A DNA stretch of 64,000 bases from Mycetocola lacteus (GCF_003667575.1 NZ_RCUY01000009.1:372001-436000); one strand, 5' to 3'. Shown: positions 7,631 to 15,489, numbered from the stretch's first letter. A program made the numbers and translations. The notes: generated from the letters alone by a model not told the origin.

Positions 7631-7985
7631 GCTCGCTCCGCGCAGCAACGACCTGCTCGATGTGCACCACCGTCACGTGGATGCTCGCCGCACCCTCGCC
7701 CCGGGCTCGCAGTGCCACCCCCACCGCATCGTGCGCGCGACGGGCGGTTTCGGTGGCCCCGAATGCGGAGTCCACGCCGATTGCGACGCTGACCCGAACC
7801 GTATCGGATTCCCGCTCCAGCAGCACAAGCGTGGCCGCCCCATCGCGCAGCCCCAGCAGGCGAGCGCCCACCTCGACCACCCGCGCGACCGTGAGTCCGG
7901 CCTGAAACACCCCTGTCACGCCCGGCAGTGCGCGCACGGTCGCCTCAATCTCGGCGGCCAGTTCAAAATCTTCGACGGTGCTCAT
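7578..7985 (-). CDS. Small Asp23-like protein, last gene of the envelope-stress operon
   Basis: The 135-aa protein has an alpha/beta pattern like a short Asp23/Gls24 domain: ELAAEIEATVRALPGVTGVFQAG, then DTVRVSVAIGVDSAFGATETARRAHDAV, then SIHVTVVHIEQV. Asp23-type proteins coat the inner face of the membrane in Gram-positive cells. The start overlaps the stop of the upstream Asp23-like gene (ATGA at 7982), so they are translationally coupled. The 3' end overlaps the convergent CPBP gene by 53 bases. I cannot assign a function beyond its place in the cluster. Confidence 0.72.
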   Translation of the reverse strand: MSTVEDFELAAEIEATVRALPGVTGVFQAGLTVARVVEVGARLLGLRDGAATLVLLERESDTVRVSVAIGVDSAFGATETARRAHDAVGVALRARGEGAASIHVTVVHIEQVVAARSEPNEHPRDDSGILLGHPG

Positions 7986-8632
7986 CGGTTTTCCTCCGGC
8001 TCAGTTGCCTGCGTTGGGCCACCCTGAATGGTGGTCTCCGGTGCTGCCACATCACGCACCGCGACATCAATCCCGTTGATTTTCAACCCGGTGTGGGTGT
8101 GCAGGCGTGCGGCGATTTCGGCGCGTAGCAGTGCGACGGCCGCGGGAATCGGGGTGCCAAAGGTCACGCCGACCTCCAGTCGGATTCCGACCGGAGCACC
8201 AAACTCCTCCACCTCGCCGTCGAGGTGACAGCGTCCCACCAGCACGCCCGGGACCGCGGTTTCGGCAGCCCGGATGAGTCCACGAAGCGCACCCTCGGTG
8301 ATGCCCAGATCCACCCCGGGCACCTCTTCGGTCAGCGGAATGCGTCGTCCGGCACGGGCATCCAGGGCGATCCCCGCGAGGATCCCCTGCACCCAGCCCT
8401 CATCGGTGGCCGGTTCCGCCGCCACATCCGCGGCGAGCAGTTCGGGAGTCAGCGCGCGCACGCGCTCCAGGGCATCCAGTGCGAGCCTGCACCCCGCAGA
8501 CTCCTCGATCGCCGGATTGGCGGGTGTGCGCCCGGCATCCAGGTAGTCGGTTAGGTCCTCGAGGGTAAACCCGTCGAGTTCCTCCGGCTCCACGCCGAGG
8601 GTTTTCAGGTCATAGTCTGGTTCACCGGTCAT
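7982..8632 (-). CDS. Asp23/Gls24 family envelope-stress protein with N-terminal extension
   Basis: The 216-aa protein starts with an acidic segment (DYDLKTLGVEPEELDGFTLED) and a helix-rich part to about residue 110. The Asp23/Gls24-like half follows: VPGVDLGITEGALRGLIRAAETAVPGVLVGRC, then GAPVGIRLEVGVTFGTPIPAAVALLRAEIAARL and LKINGIDVAVRDV. The ATG at 8632 overlaps the sigma-factor stop (ATGA), so sigma factor and this protein are made together. By position, the N-terminal part could act as a regulator of the sigma factor, but no anti-sigma motif is visible. Confidence 0.8.
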   Translation of the reverse strand: MTGEPDYDLKTLGVEPEELDGFTLEDLTDYLDAGRTPANPAIEESAGCRLALDALERVRALTPELLAADVAAEPATDEGWVQGILAGIALDARAGRRIPLTEEVPGVDLGITEGALRGLIRAAETAVPGVLVGRCHLDGEVEEFGAPVGIRLEVGVTFGTPIPAAVALLRAEIAARLHTHTGLKINGIDVAVRDVAAPETTIQGGPTQATEPEENR

Positions 8633-9195
8633 CGCCACTGCTCCATCCGTACGATGATGTATTTTCGGGCGCGGGCCAGCAGGCCTCGGACAGTCGAGAG
8701 CGGCAGATCCAGCTCCTCGGCAATCTCGTCATACCCGTAATCGCCGAGCTCACGCAGGACCCAGCACTCACGCTGCGCGTCCGGCAATTCTTTCAGTGCG
8801 GCGCTCAGCGCCGCAACACTCGCCAGCGCCTCGGCTCGGCGCGGTGGGGTGGCGGCGGGTGATGCCATGGGCTCCACCAGATCGATATCCGCATGCGGTT
8901 TACTACTGCGCAGCCGGTCCACGGCCTTGCGACTGGTGATCCGCATCAGCCAGCTCTTCACCCGCTCGAGGTTTTCCAGCTCGGGCAGCTGAGCCCACGC
9001 GGTAATAAAGGTGTCCTGCACCACATCATCCACCTCGGCGCTGCCGGGCAGGATGCGGCGTGCATAGGCCCGCATCATGGGTGTATACCTGCGAACCAAG
9101 ACCGCGAAGGCCACGGTGTCACCGTCGGCCGCTCGCCCGGCAACGATCCGGTCATCCGCGTTTTCCAGCGCACTAGAGAATCGTTCACCGCTCAT
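8629..9195 (-). CDS. ECF-type RNA polymerase sigma factor
   Basis: The 188-aa protein has region 2 (DTVAFAVLVRRYTPMMRAYARRIL, then DDVVQDTFITAWAQLPEL and VKSWLMRITSRKAVDRLR) and region 4 (LKELPDAQRECWVLRELGDYGYDEIAEELDLPLSTVRGLLARARKY), joined by a short Ala/Pro-rich linker. ECF sigma factors redirect RNA polymerase to stress genes. Its placement among Asp23, CsbD and membrane-anchor genes suggests it drives this envelope-stress set. No zinc anti-sigma gene is next to it; the downstream Asp23-like protein is coupled instead. The 9196-9373 gap upstream probably holds its promoter. Confidence 0.92.
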   Translation of the reverse strand: MSGERFSSALENADDRIVAGRAADGDTVAFAVLVRRYTPMMRAYARRILPGSAEVDDVVQDTFITAWAQLPELENLERVKSWLMRITSRKAVDRLRSSKPHADIDLVEPMASPAATPPRRAEALASVAALSAALKELPDAQRECWVLRELGDYGYDEIAEELDLPLSTVRGLLARARKYIIVRMEQWR

Positions 9196-9340
9196 ACCCC
9201 GTCCCCCTCAGTCGATGAGTATTCGCCGGCGGCAGCGACGGGGAAACCCCGGTTGTGCCGCGCCCGTACCCTCATCTTCTCCCGCCGCGTCTGCCGAAAC
9301 AAGAGTGATTTGTACATATGTTATTTATCGTCACGCGAAC

Positions 9341-9366
9341 GGGGGCGAACCCTGCGGTTCGCCCCC
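9341..9366 (-). terminator. GC-rich hairpin after csbD-like gene
   Basis: An 11-bp perfect stem (GGGGGCGAACC with its complement) has a 4-base loop just past the csbD-like stop. There is no T run on the minus strand, so it could be a weak terminator or a processing/stabilising hairpin before the sigma-factor gene. Confidence 0.55.
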
Positions 9367-9373
9367 AAATCGA

Positions 9374-9547
9374 CTACTTCGTGAACGCGTCCTTGACGTC
9401 CTCGACGGTGTCCTTCACGTCACCCTTCACCTGATCGGCCTTGCCCTCGGCAACCAGCTTCTCGTTATCGGTGACGTTACCGATGACCTCCTTGGCCTTT
9501 CCGACGACGATGTCTGCGGCGGCCTTGATACGGTTTTCTGCACTCAT
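9374..9547 (-). CDS. CsbD family stress protein
   Basis: This 57-aa charged protein begins MSAENRIKAAADIVVGKAKE and continues VIGNVTDNEKLVAEGKADQ, with VKGDVKDTVEDVKDAF near the end. That is the CsbD family pattern of small, highly expressed general-stress proteins. The biochemical role is unknown; members are presumed to form helical bundles. The ATG at 9547 follows an AGAGGAG-type ribosome site. It lies between the small membrane protein gene and the sigma-factor gene, consistent with stress induction of the whole cluster. Confidence 0.9.
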   Translation of the reverse strand: MSAENRIKAAADIVVGKAKEVIGNVTDNEKLVAEGKADQVKGDVKDTVEDVKDAFTK

Positions 9548-9574
9548 GATGTGACTCCTCTGTTTCGTGATGAT

Positions 9575-9790
9575 CTAGTTGCCGACGAGAGACTTGCGGG
9601 TCTTCTCAAGGGACTTCTGAGCGTTCTTGGCGAGCTTCTTACGCGCCCTCTTGGCATCCGGGCTCGTCCAGAGCCGTTCAACCTGGTGGCGCAGATCCTC
9701 ATAGTTCTTGCCGCGGTTTTTTGCCGACTGCACGCCCACAAAATACGCCGCCACCACGAGGATTGCGATGATTAAGAGATTCTTTGGCAT
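9575..9790 (-). CDS. Small single-pass membrane protein of the envelope-stress cluster
   Basis: The 71-aa protein starts MPKNLLIIAILVVAAYFVGV, one N-terminal membrane segment. A strongly basic, helical cytoplasmic tail follows (KNRGKNYEDLRHQVERLW, then RARKKLAKNAQKSLEKTRKSLVGN). The ATG at 9790 has an AAGGAG site upstream; an in-frame start further back would add non-membrane sequence and was rejected. It is similar in layout to YtxH-type small stress proteins, but I do not assign a family. Confidence 0.8.
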   Translation of the reverse strand: MPKNLLIIAILVVAAYFVGVQSAKNRGKNYEDLRHQVERLWTSPDAKRARKKLAKNAQKSLEKTRKSLVGN

Positions 9791-9804
9791 CCGTACCACT
9801 CCTT

Positions 9805-9836
9805 TTGTTGAGATTGACGATTGTTGAGATTGACGA
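9805..9836. repeat. Two perfect tandem copies of a 16-bp unit
   Basis: TTGTTGAGATTGACGA occurs at 9805-9820 and again at 9821-9836, in the short gap between two envelope-stress genes and just after the stop of the AmaP-like gene. It looks like a recent slippage duplication. Confidence 0.9.
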
Positions 9837-9837
9837 C

Positions 9838-10455
9838 CTAGCGCACCCGCGTTGCCGAGCGCCACCGGTCCAGCCATCCCCGACCCTGCAGGTGCAGGAT
9901 CACGGGAATTGTTGTGCCCGCCAGGGCGTCCCAGTCACGCACCGCCTGCTCGACCTCCTCGAGCACGCGCGGCACCCGGGCACCTCGGCGCAGGGTGATG
10001 CCGAGCCGGATCGCCGGTGCGCGACGCACCCGATAGACACTCGTGCTGGCCGAGAGTACGTCGGTGCTCTCGCGCAGGCGGGCGGCGATCAGGGTGTCGG
10101 CCAGATTCGCATCCAGCGCGGTCTCCCCCTGCTCGCCCGAGGCGCGCAGGACGGTGGCGGTTTTCCCCCCTCCCCGGGTGGAAAGGAAGATGATCAGCAA
10201 GACCAGGAGAATGATGATCTTGGCGATGGCCAGCACGGCCGCCCCGGAGAGGGCGATCCCGCCGGGGAGCTCAAACCAGAACGATCCCAGCCAGTCGCCG
10301 ATCCCGGAGAGCCAGCCGGCCACGGTATCCAGTGCTCCATCGGCCCAGGCGGGCAGACGCCCGCTGGCCAGCGCAAGGAATGCGCCGACGACAGCGAGTG
10401 CGAGACCGGTGACCAGCAGCAGGGCACGATTCACGATGCGATTGGTTGCATTCAT
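9838..10455 (-). CDS. AmaP-like Asp23 membrane-anchor protein
   Basis: The 205-aa protein has two membrane segments: ALLLVTGLALAVVGAFLALA near residue 11 and AVLAIAKIIILLVLLIIFL near 75. A cytoplasmic alpha/beta tail follows. This two-TM-plus-tail layout matches AmaP, which anchors Asp23 to the membrane in Firmicutes; actinobacterial equivalents occur in the same gene context. The start overlaps the previous stop (ATGA at 10452). I infer that it recruits the Asp23 proteins encoded at either end of the operon. Confidence 0.78.
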   Translation of the reverse strand: MNATNRIVNRALLLVTGLALAVVGAFLALASGRLPAWADGALDTVAGWLSGIGDWLGSFWFELPGGIALSGAAVLAIAKIIILLVLLIIFLSTRGGGKTATVLRASGEQGETALDANLADTLIAARLRESTDVLSASTSVYRVRRAPAIRLGITLRRGARVPRVLEEVEQAVRDWDALAGTTIPVILHLQGRGWLDRWRSATRVR

Positions 10456-11018
10456 GAGACCACTCCCCGTTCGGCGATTCGTACCCGAACCTCGCTGACA
10501 AAGCCGGCCGCGGTGAGGGTCTCCCGGGCGACCTCACGCACGGATTCGGGATTGAGCGCCACACCGCTGGTGGGGGTGACGTGCACACTCGCCCGAGTGC
10601 GACCCACAACCACCGAGACGTTGCTGCGGTCCAGGCCCTCGGCTTCGGCGACCCGATCGGCCACCGTATCGGCGAGGACCCCGTTATCCACGAGGATCGC
10701 CAGCCGGTCGGTGCTGCGCGATCGACGATCGCGTCGACCCGGTGCGAGCGCCAGCCAGATCAGCAGGATGGCCAGGAGCAGCAGAATGATTCCGCCGCCC
10801 AGTGCCACGCCCCCCACATCGAATGCGACGTGACGCCCGGAGAGGAACTCGGCCACCCCCGTGGCCACCCGTTCATCGATGATCATCCAGATGCCGAGCA
10901 CCAGCAGGGCACCCAGCAGGAGGGCCAACAGGCTCGCTGTCACCACCGCCGGAGCGGTGCGTGAATCGTGACTCTCGCGTCGGAGGACGCGGGTGTACAC
11001 GTGTGTGTCGATACTCAT
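10452..11018 (-). CDS. DUF6286-type membrane protein of the Asp23 cluster
   Basis: The 188-aa protein has two membrane segments (VVTASLLALLLGALLVLGIWMII and GIILLLLAILLIWLALA), a basic junction (PGRRDRRSRSTDR) and a C-terminal soluble domain (ADRVAEAEGLDRSNVSVVVG, then VREVARETLTAAGF) resembling the Asp23-like half-domain. Proteins of this type accompany Asp23 genes in actinobacteria. ATGA overlaps on both sides couple it to its neighbours. The domain number is from memory of this gene context, not from a search. Confidence 0.72.
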   Translation of the reverse strand: MSIDTHVYTRVLRRESHDSRTAPAVVTASLLALLLGALLVLGIWMIIDERVATGVAEFLSGRHVAFDVGGVALGGGIILLLLAILLIWLALAPGRRDRRSRSTDRLAILVDNGVLADTVADRVAEAEGLDRSNVSVVVGRTRASVHVTPTSGVALNPESVREVARETLTAAGFVSEVRVRIAERGVVS

Positions 11019-11362
11019 AGAACCCTCCTCTCGCGGACTTCACGGACACCCGAATAGCGAATGTCCACCACCGAGACGGTGCGTCCGGCAAGCGACTCCA
11101 ACCCACGGATCACCGCTTCACGAAGCGCCTCGGCCCGGGTGATCAGGGTGTCCCCCGGACGCTGGCCGAGGGCAACCGGAACGGTCACCGTGGCCTTCAA
11201 CGCGCCGGCCTCATCCGAAAAGGAAACCGATACGTCCTGGGCGGTCACCCGTGCGGCATCGCGCACCAGCCCCACCGCGAGATGCTGAAGCGCCCGGCCC
11301 GTGACGGTGGTCCGTCCGATGAGATTGCGCTCACCGGTGTCGGCTCGGACGTCCCCGGTCAT
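11015..11362 (-). CDS. Short Asp23/Gls24-like protein
   Basis: The 115-aa protein begins MTGDVRADTGERNLIGRTTVTGRALQ. It shows the Asp23-like alternation of helix and strand (LAVGLVRDAARVTAQDVSVSF, LKATVTVPVALG, ALREAVIRGLESLAGRTVSVVDI). It is coupled on both sides by ATGA overlaps. It is probably a paralogue of the longer Asp23 protein at 11547-12002 and part of the same membrane-associated layer. Confidence 0.75.
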   Translation of the reverse strand: MTGDVRADTGERNLIGRTTVTGRALQHLAVGLVRDAARVTAQDVSVSFSDEAGALKATVTVPVALGQRPGDTLITRAEALREAVIRGLESLAGRTVSVVDIRYSGVREVRERRVL

Positions 11363-11550
11363 GACGAGGAACGCCGTCCACGGAACACGTCCGCCAGGGC
11401 GCGCACATCCAGTCGGCCATCAACAATCCGCCCGATCCCCGCTCCCACCAGCATCGCCACGGCCACGAGCACAAAGGCCCAGAAGCCGAGCACGATCCAG
11501 GTCAGGGCGAGGACCGCACCGATTGCGGCCCCCACTCCCGACTTACTCAC
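11359..11550 (-). CDS. Small DUF2273-like membrane protein
   Basis: The 63-aa protein is nearly all membrane: two hydrophobic helices (VGAAIGAVLALTWIVLGF and AFVLVAVAMLVGAGIG) with a basic tail (DGRLDVRALADVFRGRR). Small two-helix proteins of this kind follow asp23 and amaP in Gram-positive stress operons. The GTG start at 11550 overlaps the asp23 stop (GTGA), and its own stop overlaps the next ATG. Confidence 0.8.
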   Translation of the reverse strand: MSKSGVGAAIGAVLALTWIVLGFWAFVLVAVAMLVGAGIGRIVDGRLDVRALADVFRGRRSSS

Positions 11551-12002
11551 TGGACTCGAGCCTCCTGCGGAGCCTTCTGCTCCTCGTGGTCATCCTCGGA
11601 GGGGATGTGGACGTCGTTGACGGTCACGTTGACCTCGGTCACGTCGAGACCCACGAGGTCCTCGATTGCACGATAGATCGCCGCACGAACGTCATCGGCC
11701 ACCTTCTGCAGGGATACCGGGTACTCGGCCACGATGGTCACGTCGGCGGCGGCCTGCTTCTCGCCCACCTCGACGCTGATGCCCTGGGTGAGATCGGTGG
11801 TGTTCAGCGCATCGCGGATCGCGCCGACCACACGGGCGGCACCTCCGCCGAGGGCGTAGACGCCGGGAACCTCACGGGCGGCGATACCGGCGATCTTGGC
11901 GACAACTCCGTCATCAATCGTGGTCTTGCCACCAAGGCTTCCGGCGGCCACGCCTGCCGGGTCGATCTTCGTCTGGGGGTTGGTTCCGGTTACGTTAGCC
12001 AT
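11547..12002 (-). CDS. Asp23/Gls24 family envelope-stress response protein
   Basis: The 151-aa protein carries the clear family core: GKTTIDDGVVAKIAGIAAREVPGVYAL near residue 26, then GISVEVGEKQAAADVTIVAEY, VSLQKVADDVRAAIYRAIEDLVGLDVTEVNVTVNDV, and an acidic tail (SEDDHEEQKAPQE). Asp23 proteins are abundant, membrane-tethered and protect the cell envelope. The ATG at 12002 has an AAGGAGA site upstream. It is the first gene of the ten-gene operon reading to 7578; the promoter must lie in 12003-12120, divergent from the toxin-antitoxin operon. Confidence 0.93.
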   Translation of the reverse strand: MANVTGTNPQTKIDPAGVAAGSLGGKTTIDDGVVAKIAGIAAREVPGVYALGGGAARVVGAIRDALNTTDLTQGISVEVGEKQAAADVTIVAEYPVSLQKVADDVRAAIYRAIEDLVGLDVTEVNVTVNDVHIPSEDDHEEQKAPQEARVQ

Positions 12003-12208
12003 GATGTTCTCCTTCACAAACCTGTCCGCACTCGGTGGTGCGGATCGCCTGAAGCGGCGACACAACTAGGACGTTTCCGGCACGAGATTCGTCACAAAAC
12101 AGTTGGCATGTTTTTGGGACGGTGGCGAAAAGACCCGGATTTCCGGGGGTTCTTCGTAGATATCTGGCGAATCCAACGTTAGACTCAAACGTAGGAAGCG
12201 GAGGAATG

Positions 12209-12805
12209 ATGTCGATCAAGCAGCAGCGCACCGCCGACGCCGCCCTCGTACACGAGGCCGTGCGCGCGGTGACCGGTGCCGATGCCACCCCGGCCGAGGT
12301 GGCCGACCTGCTGGATCGGGTGCGCGCCCGGACCGCGGTGAGTGAACTCTCCGGCGTCCTCGCCCGCACGGCTCAGGCCCCGCACCCGGCCCTGGCCCGC
12401 GGTGCCCAGGCGGGGGAAAACGCGATCCGGGCGATTGATACCGAGTTTGGCCTGCTCACCAGCGCCGAGGTGGCCAAGATCCTCGGATCCTCCTCCACCC
12501 CGAGCGCCATTCGTGCGCTGGCCAGTGATATGCGTGGGCGCGGCGAGCTGCTGGCCCTCAAACGGCTCAACCGGTTTGTCTATCCGGGGTTCCAGTTTGA
12601 CCGGGGACGGGGACGGGTCAAACCGTTTGTGAAACCGCTGGTGGCGCTCACCCAGGCCAGCAACTGGGACGAGGTTGATGCGGTGCTCTGGCTCTGCACC
12701 CCGAGCACCTACTTTGACGATGCGTCACGCCCGGTCGACCACCTCGATACCGAACCCGAGCGGGTTATGGAGATTGCCCGGCGCGCATGGAACCCCGGCT
12801 GGTAG
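12209..12805 (+). CDS. Antitoxin of a RES-type toxin-antitoxin pair (ParS/MbcA-like toxin-binding domain)
   Basis: The 198-aa protein has a central helical DNA-binding-like part (LLTSAEVAKILGSSSTPSAIRALASDMR, residues about 90-117). Its C-terminal domain, LWLCTPSTYFDDASRPVDHLDTEPERVMEIARRAW, matches the ParS/DUF2384-type toxin-binding fold of RES antitoxins. The ATG at 12209 has GGAGG at 12200-12204; another ATG at 12206 is too close. A -10-like TAGACT is at 12180-12185. The stop lies 19 bases inside the toxin frame, so the two are coupled. At about 200 aa it is longer than many RES antitoxins. Confidence 0.88.
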   Translation: MSIKQQRTADAALVHEAVRAVTGADATPAEVADLLDRVRARTAVSELSGVLARTAQAPHPALARGAQAGENAIRAIDTEFGLLTSAEVAKILGSSSTPSAIRALASDMRGRGELLALKRLNRFVYPGFQFDRGRGRVKPFVKPLVALTQASNWDEVDAVLWLCTPSTYFDDASRPVDHLDTEPERVMEIARRAWNPGW

Positions 12806-13416
12806 TCCCGGCACCGCCGGAACCGTTCGATCCCGAGACGATCGAGCTCCCCGCGGGCCTTGTGCTGTTTCGGGTGCATGCGGCTGAGCGCCTAGCGACC
12901 ACCTTCAACCCGGGTTTTGGGGCCCCCACCCGCTTTGCCTTCTTCGGCGAGCCGATGGTTCCGGTGCTCTACGCGGCCGAAACCGAGCAGGCGGCGATCG
13001 CCGAAACCCTGCTCCACGACACCCCGCTGAGCGGCGGCACGCTCCTGCCCTCCGCCTATCGCGGCCGCCGTCTCTCGCGGATCACCACGGCCCGCCCGCT
13101 CCGCTTCGCCTCGCTGCTGGGCCTCGGCCTCCGCCGGCTCGGGGTGAGCGCCGACCAGGTCACCGCGACCCCCGCCGCCCACTATGAACACACCGTGCAC
13201 TGGGCACGCGCCGCCCACGAAGCGGGGTTCGACGGCATCGCCTATATGAGCCGCCAGTGCAACTCCGATCGAGCATTCGTGCTGTTCGGAGACCGCGTAC
13301 CCCAGGCCCTCGCCCCCGAATCCGAACTCCACTGGGACTTCGATGACCCCGCGGCCGGACTCCCTCGCCTGATCACCTTCTGCACCGCCCTGGGCGTGGA
13401 GGTGGTGGCGCGGTAG
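12787..13416 (+). CDS. RES domain toxin (putative NAD+-degrading)
   Basis: The 209-aa protein has the RES-domain landmarks: LVLFRVHA near residue 25 (the conserved Arg), RFAFFG and VLYAAETEQAAIAETLLHD (the conserved Tyr/Glu region), GFDGIAYMSRQCNSDRAFVLFGDRV for the Ser-containing block. RES toxins such as MbcT break down NAD+ and stop growth unless bound by their ParS-domain antitoxin. The start at 12787 overlaps the antitoxin end. All three RES positions look intact, so the toxin is probably active. A 12-bp hairpin terminator follows. Confidence 0.9.
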   Translation: MEPRLVVPAPPEPFDPETIELPAGLVLFRVHAAERLATTFNPGFGAPTRFAFFGEPMVPVLYAAETEQAAIAETLLHDTPLSGGTLLPSAYRGRRLSRITTARPLRFASLLGLGLRRLGVSADQVTATPAAHYEHTVHWARAAHEAGFDGIAYMSRQCNSDRAFVLFGDRVPQALAPESELHWDFDDPAAGLPRLITFCTALGVEVVAR

Positions 13417-13446
13417 CCCAGACCCTACGCCTGCAGTCACACACAA

Positions 13447-13487
13447 GCCGCGGCGCGGATCTCGAAGGACCCGCGCCGCGGCGTTTG
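13447..13487 (+). terminator. Hairpin terminator between the RES toxin and DUF4233 genes
   Basis: GCCGCGGCGCGG pairs with CCGCGCCGCGGC over a 12-base loop, followed by GTTTGTT. Confidence 0.75.
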
Positions 13488-13510
13488 TTGAGGTGGCAGG
13501 GAAACGGTGG

Positions 13511-13897
13511 CTATTCGCCGGTCGCTTCCTGGTGCCGGCGGAAGGCGGCGTTGCGCTCATCAAGCTGTGTGCCCTTGTAGACGCCGTAGATCCAGAGTGC
13601 CAGGAACAGCGCGGCGGCCACCCAGATCTCGCCCACCAGGAAGCCCGCGGCCACCAGGCATGCCTGCACCACCCAGCCGAGGATCTCGCCCAGCGGGCTC
13701 TTCAGCGTGGCCAGGGCGACCAGCATAATCACGATGACCACACCGCCACCCACCAGCGCGTACCAGGGCTCGCCCGGTGCGGCCTTCAGCCCGAACACGG
13801 TCAGGGAGGCCAGGCCGATGATGATGAGTTCAAAACCCAGGATGATCGACAGCAGCATCTCCTTGACGCCGCGCTGGCGCCGCACCCGTCCCGCCAC
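13511..13897 (-). CDS. DUF4233 domain membrane protein
   Basis: The 128-aa protein starts with a basic stretch (GRVRRQRGVKEM) and has four hydrophobic segments (LLSIILGFELIIIGLASLTVF, WYALVGGGVVIVIMLVALA, ILGWVVQACLVAAGFLVG, WVAAALFLALWIYGVYKG). DUF4233 proteins nearly always follow folC in actinobacteria; their function is unknown. I chose the GTG at 13897, two bases past the folC stop and with GGAAGG upstream. A GTG at 13912 overlapping folC is the alternative. Confidence 0.85.
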   Translation of the reverse strand: MAGRVRRQRGVKEMLLSIILGFELIIIGLASLTVFGLKAAPGEPWYALVGGGVVIVIMLVALATLKSPLGEILGWVVQACLVAAGFLVGEIWVAAALFLALWIYGVYKGTQLDERNAAFRRHQEATGE

Positions 13898-13899
13898 GA

Positions 13900-15408
13900 C
13901 TACGCCTTCCACTCGCGGTCGGCGGCGATCTCGATCGCCTCACCGCCCAGCACGATCGATCCGGTCACCACAACCATGCGACGCGGTGCCTCATCGGCCC
14001 ACTCGCGGGCTGCCAGCAGCGCGTCCACCAGCTCCTCATACGGGGCAACCAGGGTGTCGGGCAGCTCGCTCAGGGCGATCTGCGCGAGCGCATCCACGTC
14101 GGTGGAACGCTCCGAGCTGGAGCGGGTCACCAGGGCGGTGGTCACGATCGGGGCCAGCTCGCGGAAGATTCCGGCGGCGTCCTTATCGCTGAGGATGCCG
14201 GCGACCAGGGCCACCTCATCCACGTCGAAGTAGCGCTCGATTGCCGCGCGCAGCGAACGCGCACCGTGCGGGTTGTGGGCCGCATCCACCAGGATGGTCG
14301 GGTCGGTGCCGATCAGCTGCAGGCGTCCCGGGCTGGTGGCCAGGGCCAGGCCCTCGGTCAGCGGCTCCTCGCCCAGCGGACGCTCGCCGTCGCCGAGGAA
14401 CGCCTCGACCGCGGTGATTGCCACGGCCGCGTTCTGTGCCTGGTGATCCCCGTAGAAGGGCAGGTACAGCTCCGCGTAGGTGGCCGCGCGACCGCGCACG
14501 GTGATCTGCTGGCCACCCACGGCCACGATGTCCTCGGTGAGTTCAAAGTCGCGATCCTGCAGGACCACGGTCGCCCCCACCTCGGCCGCACGGGCGTTGA
14601 TCTGCTCCAGCGCCTCGGGCTTCTGCGCGGCCGACACCACGATCGCACCGGGCTTGATGATGCCCGCCTTGGTCGCGGCGATCTCGGCGATGTTGCGGCC
14701 GAGCTTGCCCACGTGATCCAGGTCGACCGGGGTCAGCACGGCGATCTGAGCGTTGGCAACGTTAGTGGAATCCCACGTGCCGCCCATGCCCACCTCAACC
14801 ACGGCCACATCGACCGGGGCGTCGGCGAAGCAGGCGAATCCGAGGATGGTCAGCGCTTCAAAGAAGGTGATCTTCGGCTTGCCGGCGGCCACCAGCTCGG
14901 CGTCCACGATCTCCAGGAACGGCTCGATGTCGTCCCAGTTATCGGCCACCGCCGCGTGGGCGATCGGCTTACCGTCGATGCAGATGCGCTCGGTGAAGTG
15001 CACCAGGTGCGGGCTGGTGAACAGCCCGGTGCGCAGCCCGTGGGCGCGCAGCAGCGACTCGATCATCCGCGAGGTGCTGGTCTTGCCGTTGGTGCCGGTG
15101 ATCTGAATTACCGGGACCTGGTGCTGCGGGTCACCCAGCAGCTCCAGCACGCGGGCGGTGGCATCCAGGCGCGGCTCGGGGGCCACCTCGCCGGTGCGCT
15201 GCATCAGCTTGGCAAACACGACCGCCGCACGGTCGGTGTCGAATTCGCTGTTGAGGATTTCCTCATCCACGTCGGTTTCGGCGTCCTCCCCCACATCCGA
15301 CGGATCGGAGACGGGAAGACCCAGCGGCCCCGAAAGCGCGGCGAGTTCCGCCGCGTCCTCGGCCGCCGCGTCGGCGGGAAGTTCGGGTTCGTTGGAGGAG
15401 TGAGTCAT
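13900..15408 (-). CDS. folC: Bifunctional folylpolyglutamate synthase/dihydrofolate synthase
   Basis: The 502-aa Mur-ligase-fold enzyme adds glutamate to dihydropteroate and to folates. The ATP-binding loop ITGTNGKTSTSRMIES is at about residue 103, followed by GLFTSPHLVHFTERICIDG (the family SPHL motif) and the C-terminal domain with ILVDAAHNPHGARSL. The first about 55 residues form an Asp/Glu-rich extension absent from most homologues; the catalytic part starts near FDTDRAAVVFAKL. The gene lies about 80 bases after ileS and directly before DUF4233, the common actinobacterial order. Confidence 0.95.
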   Translation of the reverse strand: MTHSSNEPELPADAAAEDAAELAALSGPLGLPVSDPSDVGEDAETDVDEEILNSEFDTDRAAVVFAKLMQRTGEVAPEPRLDATARVLELLGDPQHQVPVIQITGTNGKTSTSRMIESLLRAHGLRTGLFTSPHLVHFTERICIDGKPIAHAAVADNWDDIEPFLEIVDAELVAAGKPKITFFEALTILGFACFADAPVDVAVVEVGMGGTWDSTNVANAQIAVLTPVDLDHVGKLGRNIAEIAATKAGIIKPGAIVVSAAQKPEALEQINARAAEVGATVVLQDRDFELTEDIVAVGGQQITVRGRAATYAELYLPFYGDHQAQNAAVAITAVEAFLGDGERPLGEEPLTEGLALATSPGRLQLIGTDPTILVDAAHNPHGARSLRAAIERYFDVDEVALVAGILSDKDAAGIFRELAPIVTTALVTRSSSERSTDVDALAQIALSELPDTLVAPYEELVDALLAAREWADEAPRRMVVVTGSIVLGGEAIEIAADREWKA

Positions 15409-15489
15409 GAGAGCCGATCCCTTCGATATGCGATCCGGGCCGCGGGGACGAACCCGGATCGCACTACTGAGTGTGAAATAAGGTGGGAA

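Noticed and set aside
9240..9250. GGGGAAACCCC as an ECF promoter element upstream of the sigma gene
   Set aside because: The motif is a short palindrome without a matching -10 at the right distance on the minus strand.
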